Shown here one piece after another: positions 1-8,310 of a stretch of 35,841 bases of DNA. The stretch's first letter is position 1. Each line of letters starts with the position of its first letter. The position numbers were made by a program, and so were the translations under genes. Source of the DNA: Candidatus Poseidoniales archaeon (lineage in GTDB: Archaea > Thermoplasmatota > Poseidoniia > Poseidoniales > Poseidoniaceae); assembly GCA_012959275.1 (NCBI GenBank), contig DUDM01000008.1, positions 1-35,841 on the forward strand, given 5' to 3'. The notes under the pieces were generated by a model. That model was not told the DNA's origin. It worked only from the letters and a program-made list of their open reading frames with translations, and did no database searches.

Positions 1-38
1 CCAGGCGCGTCCACGTGAACATCAATTATCATCATAAG

Positions 39-111
39 TGGACGCGCCGAGATTTGAACTCGGGGCCTCTACCATGCCAAGGTAGCGATCTTCCAACTGA
101 TCTACGCGCCC
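39..111 (-). tRNA. tRNA-Ala (anticodon GGC)
   Basis: Reverse complement GGGCGCGTAGATCAGTTGGAAGATCGCTACCTTGGCATGGTAGAGGCCCCGAGTTCAAATCTCGGCGCGTCCA folds as a cloverleaf. Anticodon loop TTGGCAT; acceptor stem has the G3:U70 wobble diagnostic of Ala. CCA not encoded. Confidence 0.95.
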
Positions 112-187
112 AATATGCCCTTACGAGCAGCCCATCCACCAACCATCCCTCCTTGAGGCTTACGTTGTAATAGACAGCCCCCATCGC

Positions 188-700
188 TTGACCATGCAGC
201 CTCCGGAATTCCCCGATTTGGAAGTCCGACACTTGGAGGAAAATCTGGTTGATGATGATGCAGTATTTCTTCGCTTTCTTAGGGAATCACTGAAGATGGA
301 ATGGCTTGATGAGGACGACGATAGACTAGGAGTCACCAGATTCGCAGGAAATCACAACGATGTATTCCGTAAGAAGCGTCTCAAACTACCCCCTGGTAAA
401 ATCACCATTCTCTTGCATCCGATGTTAAGTGAGGATGATAGCCTCTACAAACATACTCTGGTTCATGAATTACTACACGCAGCAGGCTTAGCAAAGCATG
501 ATGATAATCATCATGAATTAGTCGAGAAAATAGCACCTGCACCAAGTCTTGCTAATTCACCGCTATTGCAGAAATTGAGAGAGAATGTTCTTGGCAAACG
601 TGAACTCGTTGAATGGTTGTGTGATGCTTGTGGTTTTCAGTGGAATAGAAAGACACTTCGTAAACCACATCGATGCCCAAAATGTGCATCGAGCCTCTAG
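188..700 (+). CDS. SprT-like zinc metalloprotease-family protein
   Basis: HTLVHELLHAAGLAKHDDNHH (HExxH plus downstream His) and C-terminal zinc ribbon CDAC...CPKC. Confidence 0.75.
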   Translation: MTMQPPEFPDLEVRHLEENLVDDDAVFLRFLRESLKMEWLDEDDDRLGVTRFAGNHNDVFRKKRLKLPPGKITILLHPMLSEDDSLYKHTLVHELLHAAGLAKHDDNHHELVEKIAPAPSLANSPLLQKLRENVLGKRELVEWLCDACGFQWNRKTLRKPHRCPKCASSL

Positions 701-750
701 ATATTTGACTGGCGACATGCGGCTATGGGAATTGAATCCACAACGTATCC

Positions 751-1013
751 ATCACGATACACATCAACACATAACAGAAGGATGGGAGCACAGGGATGCG
801 AGTTCTGGACTGAAATTGAACATCACACATCGAAGGAAGAACGAGCGCCCGTGCGCCCATCACGATTCACATCAACACATAACAGAAGGATGGGAGCACA
901 GGGATGAGAGTTCTGGACTGAAACAGAACATTACACATCGAAGGAAGAACGAGCGCCCGTGCACTCATCACGATTCACATCAACACATAACAGAAGGATG
1001 GGAGCACAGGGAT
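751..1013. repeat. 108-bp tandem repeat (two full copies plus a 47-bp partial) that includes the tRNA-Trp 3' terminus
   Basis: ATCACGAT(A/T)CACATCAACACATAACAGAAGGATGGGAGCACAGGGAT starts at 751, 859 and 967; exact 108-bp period. Confidence 0.95.
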
Positions 1014-1181
1014 TTGAACCCCGACCAGCGGGTATCTTCTGATTTATTCCGCCGTTTTTGGCTTAATTTTCAGGTTTGACATGGGTTGGCGTTCCAGTTG
1101 TTCATCAACTTTCAGCAAACCCGTTTTTGTCATTCCCGTGCAATTGGAGCCCACGATACTACCAAGTTATACTATACTCCC
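999..1181 (-). tRNA. tRNA-Trp (anticodon CCA) with a ~110-nt intron after position 37 (exon 1 1144-1181; intron 1034-1143; exon 2 999-1033)
   Basis: Minus strand: exon 1 GGGAGTATAGTATAACTTGGTAGTATCGTGGGCTCCAA, exon 2 ACCCGCTGGTCGGGGTTCAAATCCCTGTGCTCCCA. Acceptor GGGAGTA/TGCTCCC pairs (one wobble); anticodon stem GTGGG/CCCGC pairs; T-arm CGGGG-TTCAAAT-CCCTG. An intron at 37/38 is typical for archaeal tRNA-Trp. Confidence 0.85.
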
Positions 1182-1193
1182 AAGTATACACCA

Positions 1194-1301
1194 TCAGAGC
1201 TTGGCCTGGCGTCGCGCACGCTTTCGTCGGCGTAGTTTCTTCTTACGCCACTTCCAACGCTGATTACCAGCTTTTTTCCACGCTCGGGAACCTCGCTTCA
1301 T
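1194..1301 (-). CDS. Candidate small ribosomal protein eL41-like (35 aa)
   Basis: Not in the ORF track (under 60 aa). ATG at 1301, TGA at 1196-1194: MKRGSRAWKKAGNQRWKWRKKKLRRRKRARRQAKL. C-terminal half resembles the eL41 WRKKRxRRLKRKRRK pattern; TATA-like TCATATAGTG lies about 30 nt upstream of the ATG. Confidence 0.65.
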   Translation of the reverse strand: MKRGSRAWKKAGNQRWKWRKKKLRRRKRARRQAKL

Positions 1302-1419
1302 GGTGAACAAGGCGCCGACTGACCCTCACTATATGAGGACATCGGGATGCCATTGCCGACATTTCAACTGATTCTCCAGCCGCAGTATTCATGGAGGGGA
1401 GGCGCCGGCCGTGGTTTGC

Positions 1420-1492
1420 GGGCGTATGGTGTAGTTGGATATCATGTCGGATTTCTAATCCGACGACACGGGTTCGAATCCTGTTATGCCCA
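1420..1492 (+). tRNA. tRNA-Arg (anticodon TCT)
   Basis: GGGCGTATGGTGTAGTTGGATATCATGTCGGATTTCTAATCCGACGACACGGGTTCGAATCCTGTTATGCCCA; anticodon stem-loop TCGGA-TTTCTAA-TCCGA; acceptor GGGCGTA/TATGCCC. Confidence 0.95.
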
Positions 1493-1528
1493 CTTTGTAT
1501 GGTATTGTTTTTAGGCGTGGCTGTAACA
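1474..1528 (+). repeat. Direct repeat copy 1: tRNA-Arg 3' end plus downstream flank
   Basis: TCGAATCCTGTTATGCCCACTTTGTATGGTATTGTTTTTAGGCGTGGCTGTAACA, near-identical to 1665-1719. Confidence 0.95.
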
Positions 1529-1536
1529 GAATTCTC

Positions 1537-1579
1537 ACTTGAAACTTAATCATTACTTATTGTGATATAAGTTTCAAGT
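1537..1579. repeat. Perfect 12-bp inverted repeat, 19-nt spacer
   Basis: ACTTGAAACTTA (1537-1548) and TAAGTTTCAAGT (1568-1579). Confidence 0.9.
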
Positions 1580-1664
1580 CATCGCGTGAACGGCGGTGAT
1601 GCTGAGTAATGTTCAGTCCACGCTCGCGCTCAAACAACACGTTGAGTAATGTCCAGTTTGAGCA

Positions 1665-1719
1665 TCGAATCCTGTTATGCCCACTTTACTTGGTATTGCT
1701 TTTAGGCGTGGCCGTAACA
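1665..1719 (+). repeat. Direct repeat copy 2: partial tRNA-Arg 3' end plus flank
   Basis: TCGAATCCTGTTATGCCCACTTTACTTGGTATTGCTTTTAGGCGTGGCCGTAACA; 191 bp from copy 1. Confidence 0.95.
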
Positions 1720-1778
1720 TTCAACATGTTTTTTACTAACTCGGCATATTGTAGTCCGAGTTGCGCCATTGCTCAGAA

Positions 1779-2906
1779 TTAAGCAGATGGATTTCCTTTG
1801 AGTTTAGTAAGGACTCCAGCGGCTATTCCTGACACTGCACCAGTGATAGTTAACCAGACATTCATTCCAGCACTCATGTCGCCTTCGGATGGTAGCATCA
1901 GATACCAGATTAGGACTGCAATTCCTGCAAGGGCGCCGGCTGCAACCCCCGCGATGAAGCCGAATTTCTGGGTGTCGACTGGTAGGGCTCCGATGCCGAA
2001 GATGTTGAAGGCGATTAGCACAACACCTGCAAGGGCTGCAATTGTTGCTCCCCAAAGGATGTATCCACCTGTGCTTCCTGCTGAAGCTGTATCATAGCAA
2101 GTCTGGAATTTTTCCTTGTCATCATCATCAATAGTTCCTCCAAAGCCTTCAATGAATGCAGTCGCGAATGTTTCAGTGTTTGAGCAGAAATCATCTATTG
2201 AACCGGAATTACGGGTGGGGATTTTGTCTAATTCCTCTGCAGTTTCCATGTCCTCTTGAAGGAGTAAGTAACCGAAGGTTGCACAACCTTCCTTGCTAGT
2301 CTCATTTAATTCATCACAATCTATGGTCATGCTTGTCAGCCCCATTGACATATCTCCCATTTCATCATCGCTTTCGACAAGCCACGAATCCATGAATAAT
2401 CCCATAACTGAGAATACTAATGTAAGGACAATACATGCAACTGCAACAAATCCTAGAGGACCTCCTCCACTTGCTGCGGCTGCGGGTGCTGGCATCATTC
2501 CGCCCATTGGTGCAGGCATTCCCATTGCTGGGGCGCCTGCCATCATTGGAGCAGCCATACCAGGTGGTGCAGCCATACCAGGTGGTGCATCCATTGGAGC
2601 TGGAGCGGTTGGTGCAACTGTGCTGGTCATTTGCATTGCAGTTGTTTCTAATTCGCTTTGTTGTAGAATTCCATCGGCGTTGGCGTCGAAGTGGCGGGCT
2701 GTGTCTACGAGTTGGGTTGGATTAACCCCATGTTCTTGAGAAACTTCTGCTACATGCGTTTGCTCAAATTGGAAGTCTGCAACAGGTGCTACCTGTGCCA
2801 CTGCGGGCTCAAAACCAGCGTAGTATTGTTGTGTGTATTGTGTTGCTTGTTCAGGTGTATAGCCCTGTCCAATCAGTCCATCATAGTATGCTTGTCCGTC
2901 CGACAT
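1779..2906 (-). CDS. Membrane protein with a cytosolic-looking N-terminal motif, single EF-hand loop, Pro/Ala/Met/Gly linker and C-terminal TM helices
   Basis: EF-hand loop DANADGILQQSE; linker APPGMAAPPGMAAPMMAGAPAMGMPAPMGG; hydrophobic segments GPLGFVAVACIVLTLVFSVMGLF, ILWGATIAALAGVVLIAFNIFGIGAL, FGFIAGVAAGALAGIAVLIWYLML. Confidence 0.75.
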   Translation of the reverse strand: MSDGQAYYDGLIGQGYTPEQATQYTQQYYAGFEPAVAQVAPVADFQFEQTHVAEVSQEHGVNPTQLVDTARHFDANADGILQQSELETTAMQMTSTVAPTAPAPMDAPPGMAAPPGMAAPMMAGAPAMGMPAPMGGMMPAPAAAASGGGPLGFVAVACIVLTLVFSVMGLFMDSWLVESDDEMGDMSMGLTSMTIDCDELNETSKEGCATFGYLLLQEDMETAEELDKIPTRNSGSIDDFCSNTETFATAFIEGFGGTIDDDDKEKFQTCYDTASAGSTGGYILWGATIAALAGVVLIAFNIFGIGALPVDTQKFGFIAGVAAGALAGIAVLIWYLMLPSEGDMSAGMNVWLTITGAVSGIAAGVLTKLKGNPSA

Positions 2907-2978
2907 GACCCATACGACGCGAGGTATCCGCTTTGATATTTAGGGATGGGTTGAAGAATCGCGCAGGGCCGCCAATTA

Positions 2979-5162
2979 TTGGGAATAGCCATGCGCTCTA
3001 CTTTTGCATTCATCATCGTCGCCCTTTTTGCAGCGCCCCTTGCTGGCGCAATCGGCTTGGGAATTGATACCCCTCAGGGGTATTCACGGCTCGACGATTC
3101 ACAGTTACTTCCCTCAGGTTATTCAAACGACATTCCATTGCGAACACCTTCCCCGTTCACCTTTATTGTCGAGCAACCTTGGTGGAAAACAACTTCTTCT
3201 GACCTAGACCGAAATGGAATATTTGACAGTTTACAGACTGTTTCTGGAGAGGTTAATGTGGGGCTTTCTTATGACCATAGGCCGGCTGAATCTGATATTG
3301 CTACTTTGAATTCTCTGGGTTATGAGGTACAATTGGAATTGCTTTCAGTTGATGCTTTGTTACTTGGGGGGGTTGATGCTTCGCAAGTTTTTGCCTTGGC
3401 TGAATTAGATGGTGTTGTCATGGTAGAACGCTATGGTTCGGTTGTGTTCTTTGGCGATGTGCAGACAACTTCGATAAAATCTCGAAATTCAACAGAGTAC
3501 CCTGTTGGTGCTTGGGACTTAGGAGTGAGTGGTAAAGGAGTGAACATTGCCATGACTGATACCGGTGTTGACAATGAACATCCTGGATTAGTTGGCAAGT
3601 TCAAGGCTGGTTTTGATGCCGTTTGTTATCTTCATTCTGATGTACCCCGTTGCATCGCTGCTGGACTTGGTGCTAGAGAGGATGATGGCAGTTTTGACCC
3701 TGATGATGGTAACCAGCATGGAACTGCCTGTATTGGGATGGCTAGTGCTACTGGTCTTGAGGCCGATGGTACACAATCCAATTTCACTGGCTCAGCCCCT
3801 GATGCTGGATTAGTCGATGTGAGAATTGGGACCGATGTTGGAGCAGGACCATTTGAAAATTATTTGGCTGAACAAGAAGCCTATGAATCTGCGATGAACG
3901 GAATCCAGTGGATTATAGATAATGCAAATACCGAGTGGGCAGGTGTTGAGGCTGAGGACTACGGAATCGATATTTTGTCATTATCTTGGGGAATAACAAG
4001 CCATGAGAGTGGTGGCTCTGATGGCGATGAAATGCATAGTCGCTTGTTGGATGAGGCGATGGAGGCGGGAGTAATCGTTAGCGTTGCTGCAGGTAACGAT
4101 GGTCCAAGCAATGATGGCCTTTCAGGAATGGGCTCCTCTTCTCTATCCGTAACCGTTGGAGCGACTGATGATAAAAACACTATCAATCGCAGTGATGATA
4201 CAATTGCAGATTATTCTTCACGTGGACCTCGGAAAAATAATAGTGATGGCAATCCAATCGATGAACTAAAGCCAGATGTGTCTGCACCAGGTACTAACAT
4301 CATTCAGTCTGAAGCCTGTGTAACTAGTGGTTTTTGCAATAATAATGTGCCAGGTCAAGATGCATCGGATAATTCCTACACAGGACGTGGTTCTGGGACA
4401 TCCTATGCTACTCCAGCAGTTAGTGGAGTGATGGCTTTGATGATCGAGGCCAATCCTGAGTTGGAACCTTTACAGATTAAGGAAATCCTCCGAGTAACTG
4501 CTGAGCCTCGAGGCGGTGCAACTTATCCTGAAATCGACCCGATTTGGAATCGAGATTTTGGTTGGGGAATGGTCGATGCGCTTGCTGCTGTTGAGATGGC
4601 CATTCAATTGAACATGTCAGAGGTTGATTTAGACAACTTGGACCTTGACATGCAATTAAGAGGTACATTTGATGAGGTGAATGGCTCGGTGTACCGCATC
4701 GATGGTATCGCTTGGGCTAGGACAAATTCAGTTTCAGTAGTGCAATACCGAATTGATGGCGATGATTGGATTGAGGCAAGTTATGAAATTGGAGAAGGGG
4801 GTTCAACTGCTCTTGTGCCATTCAACTGGTCAGTCGCTCTCGATGTTGATAAGTTGAGTAAGGGGAATCATAGTATCGAGGTTCGGGCTGTAGGGCCAGA
4901 AGGTGAATCTTTACCGCTGACATATACAGTTATAGGAACAGGAATGAGTACGAGTGATTCAAGTTCATCATTTGGTCGAATCCTTTTCCTCGTCGGATTA
5001 TCCGTATTAGTTTTGGCTGCAGGAGCAATGGCGAGCCTTAAGCAAATCAAGGAAAATGCTGAGTCATCTAGTTCTACAATAACGGGGGAAATCGGCCAAC
5101 AGGCTCAGGAAGAGCCTACATTAGATGCAGAACTAGTGTCTGAAGAATCCACCTCTGGTTGA
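2979..5162 (+). CDS. Secreted or membrane-anchored S8 family serine peptidase (subtilisin-like)
   Basis: Catalytic motifs DTGVDNEHPG, HGTACIGMA and GTSYATPAVSGVMA; N-terminal signal-like segment; C-terminal TM RILFLVGLSVLVLAAGAMASL. Start may be the downstream ATG at 2991. Confidence 0.9.
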   Translation: MGIAMRSTFAFIIVALFAAPLAGAIGLGIDTPQGYSRLDDSQLLPSGYSNDIPLRTPSPFTFIVEQPWWKTTSSDLDRNGIFDSLQTVSGEVNVGLSYDHRPAESDIATLNSLGYEVQLELLSVDALLLGGVDASQVFALAELDGVVMVERYGSVVFFGDVQTTSIKSRNSTEYPVGAWDLGVSGKGVNIAMTDTGVDNEHPGLVGKFKAGFDAVCYLHSDVPRCIAAGLGAREDDGSFDPDDGNQHGTACIGMASATGLEADGTQSNFTGSAPDAGLVDVRIGTDVGAGPFENYLAEQEAYESAMNGIQWIIDNANTEWAGVEAEDYGIDILSLSWGITSHESGGSDGDEMHSRLLDEAMEAGVIVSVAAGNDGPSNDGLSGMGSSSLSVTVGATDDKNTINRSDDTIADYSSRGPRKNNSDGNPIDELKPDVSAPGTNIIQSEACVTSGFCNNNVPGQDASDNSYTGRGSGTSYATPAVSGVMALMIEANPELEPLQIKEILRVTAEPRGGATYPEIDPIWNRDFGWGMVDALAAVEMAIQLNMSEVDLDNLDLDMQLRGTFDEVNGSVYRIDGIAWARTNSVSVVQYRIDGDDWIEASYEIGEGGSTALVPFNWSVALDVDKLSKGNHSIEVRAVGPEGESLPLTYTVIGTGMSTSDSSSSFGRILFLVGLSVLVLAAGAMASLKQIKENAESSSSTITGEIGQQAQEEPTLDAELVSEESTSG

Positions 5163-5181
5163 CCTTTACCTTCGCGCTCCT

Positions 5182-6375
5182 TTGATATGTTGGAACGAAT
5201 TGCCTTGGCTCATGCGCGGCTTTTCGGATAGGGCGATGGCCATACAACCGACTGGCGTTCGCAGAATGTTTGACATGGCTGGAGATGATATAATTTCCTT
5301 TGGCTTAGGAGAGCCGGACTTCCAACCTCCTCAGGCCGCCATCGATGCAATGAGCAAGGCAATGCAAGATGGGCATAACAAGTATACAACTACAGCAGGG
5401 CTTCCTGCATTGAGAAAGAAAATAGCAGAATCATGGTCCTCTTATCAGGCAGGAATGGATGAGGATAATGTCTGTATGACGATGAGTGGAACAAATGCCT
5501 TACTCAATTGTTTCATGACCTTAGTTAATGATGGTGATAACGTATTACTTCCTGAACCGTATTTTCCACTTTATGGCCCCGATGTAACTCTATGTAGTGG
5601 TGAACCGCGATACTATGAGTGCCTATTCGAACACGAATTCATTCCACAAATCGAAGAACTAGAATCACTGGTCGATGAAAATACCAAAGCAATTCTTTAC
5701 AATTTCCCTTCCAATCCAACCGGTGCTACCTTGAATATTCAACAACGAGATGCATTACTTGAATTTGCAAAGAAGCATGACCTTTGGCTGATTACGGACG
5801 AAGTCTACGATCAAATGGTCTACGATGGAGAGCACGTTTCTTTCATGGGCTGTGATTACGATAATATCTTACTCATCAATTCATTTTCCAAGACATTTGC
5901 CATGACTGGCTGGAGAATAGGATACATCATGTCTAACAATCTTGAGGCGATGAAACAAATTATCAAATTACAATATTACATTACCGCCTGTTCTAATGAT
6001 GCAATGCAATATGCAGTTTTAACCGCCTTTGATGAAGCAGCAGATTATCCGGCTCAAATGACCAAGGAATTCAAGGCTAGGCGGGATTTAATTTGTCAAA
6101 GATTGAATGCAATGCCAGGAGTTTCTTGCCACCTTCCCAATGGCGCTTTCTACGTCTTTCCTAAGGTCGAAGTACTAGGGCTCAGTTCTGAAGATTTAGC
6201 AATTGAATTACTAAAGGGTGGAGTATTATGTTCTCCAGGTACCGCCTTTGGGAAATCTGGAGAAGGTCATCTTCGGTTCGCTTATACTGTCAGCAGAGAA
6301 GATATTTCCCGAGGTATGGATAAGGTTGAATCTGTATTAGTTGGGCTTCAGGAAGCAGCATCAACGGTTATTTGA
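5182..6375 (+). CDS. PLP-dependent aminotransferase, class I/II
   Basis: FGLGEPDFQPP, NFPSNPTGATL, TDEVYDQMVYDG and PLP-lysine region NSFSKTFAMTGWRIGY. Likely true start ATG 5212 (MRGFSDRAM). Confidence 0.9.
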   Translation: MICWNELPWLMRGFSDRAMAIQPTGVRRMFDMAGDDIISFGLGEPDFQPPQAAIDAMSKAMQDGHNKYTTTAGLPALRKKIAESWSSYQAGMDEDNVCMTMSGTNALLNCFMTLVNDGDNVLLPEPYFPLYGPDVTLCSGEPRYYECLFEHEFIPQIEELESLVDENTKAILYNFPSNPTGATLNIQQRDALLEFAKKHDLWLITDEVYDQMVYDGEHVSFMGCDYDNILLINSFSKTFAMTGWRIGYIMSNNLEAMKQIIKLQYYITACSNDAMQYAVLTAFDEAADYPAQMTKEFKARRDLICQRLNAMPGVSCHLPNGAFYVFPKVEVLGLSSEDLAIELLKGGVLCSPGTAFGKSGEGHLRFAYTVSREDISRGMDKVESVLVGLQEAASTVI

Positions 6376-6387
6376 GGTGGAAATTAG

Positions 6388-7014
6388 ATGGCAACATCGG
6401 ACTTATTGGCGCCGATTTTATGGTTGCTATCAGGAATCATCCTTGGTCACTTGATTCCACGCCTTCCGACTATTATCATGTCGAGATTTTCATTTTTCAA
6501 TCCCCAACTACCTCCTCATCCAGCACCTGTGCCAGTTGACGGATATTTATTGGCAAGAGTTTTGTTGATGAGAAACCTCCGTTCATTAGGATTATTTTTT
6601 GCTTTGATTCCGTTAATTTTGGGTTGGTTAGCCATTATTGGGGCTGATTCCCCATTTGGAGTTGGATTGGTATTAGGTGCAGTTTGGACTTTACTTTCGT
6701 GGTCCATACCAGAAAAGTTGGGCTCGCCTTCTTGGCCTTGGAGCCGTTCATTGGCTGAGGATTTACAGCGATTTAGAAACCAATCAAGGGATGAGAATAG
6801 CCGATGTTGTGATTCCCCAGAGTTGTTTTGGGAAGTTGCATGCATCAGATGTGCTGCCTGTCTCAAAGTCATAGATAACCGACCTCGTCCAGACCTTGGA
6901 AGAAAGCGCAGTGATGGATGGTTTATGGGGGCACTCCGAGTTTGGATGCTTGATGGAAAGTCGCCTTTGGGCTATGTGGAATTAAACAGTAATCCTTCAA
7001 ACGAAGAAGAATAA
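6388..7014 (+). CDS. Uncharacterised membrane protein with Cys-rich C-terminal region
   Basis: Hydrophobic N-terminal segments and CIRCAAC; TGAGGTG stop/SD junction with the preceding gene. Confidence 0.6.
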   Translation: MATSDLLAPILWLLSGIILGHLIPRLPTIIMSRFSFFNPQLPPHPAPVPVDGYLLARVLLMRNLRSLGLFFALIPLILGWLAIIGADSPFGVGLVLGAVWTLLSWSIPEKLGSPSWPWSRSLAEDLQRFRNQSRDENSRCCDSPELFWEVACIRCAACLKVIDNRPRPDLGRKRSDGWFMGALRVWMLDGKSPLGYVELNSNPSNEEE

Positions 7015-7015
7015 A

Positions 7016-8236
7016 TCATAATTTATCGAAGATGCCCATCGGGCTATCCTCTTCTTCAACGCCATCGATTGAATCACTAAGCGTAATGCCTCCCACCATT
7101 GGCATTATTGCTGCTGCACCTACCGGTATGACATCTTCTAGTAAGCCGCTGATTATTCCTTTGCCGTCATCTTCAGTTAGAGGTTTTTCGACAACCGGTT
7201 CCACCTCTTCAATGACTTCTTCTTCGCCCTCTGGATTTTCCCAATCATCATGCTTGTCTAGTTTCATCCACTGAGGCAAGGAGCCAGAGCCTCCAGCCAA
7301 AACGCCAAATGTCGTGAATGCAGCCAATGGCATGACTGCAAGCGCAGTTAACAAGTCAAGGAATGAATTTTCTGGAATCGAGCCAATTCCCAACCAGTCC
7401 TCGAATATTGCTTTTTCAGCGGCGATGCTGACTGCTAGGTCAGGTCCAATCCATGTAACTACTACAATGCTGGCCAAGCGGCCGAGTAACCAAAGAACCA
7501 GAATTGGCGCCATCCATGAAAGCCGAGTCATCGAAATCAGCCAGCGTCGGGTGAAGGCAGCAATGGCGACGAAGCGCCGTGCATAGGCAGGAAAAACGCG
7601 CATTGCGATGGTAAGAACAAGAAGATAACAGACCAATGCCCATTCAAGTAAGCGATTATTATACATCCATTCAGTTGGCAAGATAAGCATCATCAGGAGT
7701 GGAACGACTACAAGGGTGAGTTGGAATGGAATTGCCAGCAAAACTAATCCTCCATGGATGGCGAGTAGACCATGCCCCTCTTCATAGCGGTCATGTACTA
7801 AGCGCATCATTTTGCCATGTGGAGATTTTCGATGTCTAATTCTAGTTTGTTCGGTCAATAGCGAAGAGCGCCCACCTCGAACTAACCCGAGTCCCCGAAG
7901 CCAGCCTCCGCGGTTGACTATCCACAGTGGACTAAACCCTCCAACAACTAAAGCCAAGGCCAATGCGATCATTCCATAAGCAATAGAGGCAGAAAGAATC
8001 CAAGGAATCATTTGAGATTCAAACTTTATTGAAAAGCCATCAGGACCCGATTGAAATGAGAAGAGATAGGTTATCGAAAAAGCTGCGATAGGCGTTATGA
8101 TGACTTGACCAATTGCTACACCAGTTAGCCAAAGACGAGCGATTATCGGACTTCGGGCCTCACTCATGAAAGCCGCTTGGTAAGTCCACCAACCAAATGA
8201 CTTGCCCTTGGAATACCTTTGGCGAGGAGCATTCAC
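7016..8236 (-). CDS. Uncharacterised multi-pass membrane protein with acidic C-terminal region
   Basis: Long uninterrupted ORF with many hydrophobic segments; acidic C-terminal tail. Confidence 0.7.
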   Translation of the reverse strand: MNAPRQRYSKGKSFGWWTYQAAFMSEARSPIIARLWLTGVAIGQVIITPIAAFSITYLFSFQSGPDGFSIKFESQMIPWILSASIAYGMIALALALVVGGFSPLWIVNRGGWLRGLGLVRGGRSSLLTEQTRIRHRKSPHGKMMRLVHDRYEEGHGLLAIHGGLVLLAIPFQLTLVVVPLLMMLILPTEWMYNNRLLEWALVCYLLVLTIAMRVFPAYARRFVAIAAFTRRWLISMTRLSWMAPILVLWLLGRLASIVVVTWIGPDLAVSIAAEKAIFEDWLGIGSIPENSFLDLLTALAVMPLAAFTTFGVLAGGSGSLPQWMKLDKHDDWENPEGEEEVIEEVEPVVEKPLTEDDGKGIISGLLEDVIPVGAAAIMPMVGGITLSDSIDGVEEEDSPMGIFDKL

Positions 8237-8310
8237 GATGCTTTTCCTAATGCCGATTGAGGTTTATTTCCACCATACATTGACCGCGTATGCTTAAGGG
8301 GAGTTCTTGA

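Noticed and set aside
751-1013. Possible CRISPR array
   Set aside because: Repeats are contiguous at 108 bp, similar along the whole unit, with no unique spacers and no cas genes nearby.
585-1079. 164-aa ORF with three HITEGWEHRD repeats
   Set aside because: It translates the 108-bp tandem repeat and the antisense of the tRNA-Trp 3' exon (WEHRDLNPDQ is the typical tRNA read-through signature); overlaps the SprT-like gene and no independent coding support.
2293-2739. 148-aa plus-strand ORF with PIGAGIPIAGAP repeats
   Set aside because: Antisense shadow of the Met/Pro/Ala linker in the minus-strand membrane protein.
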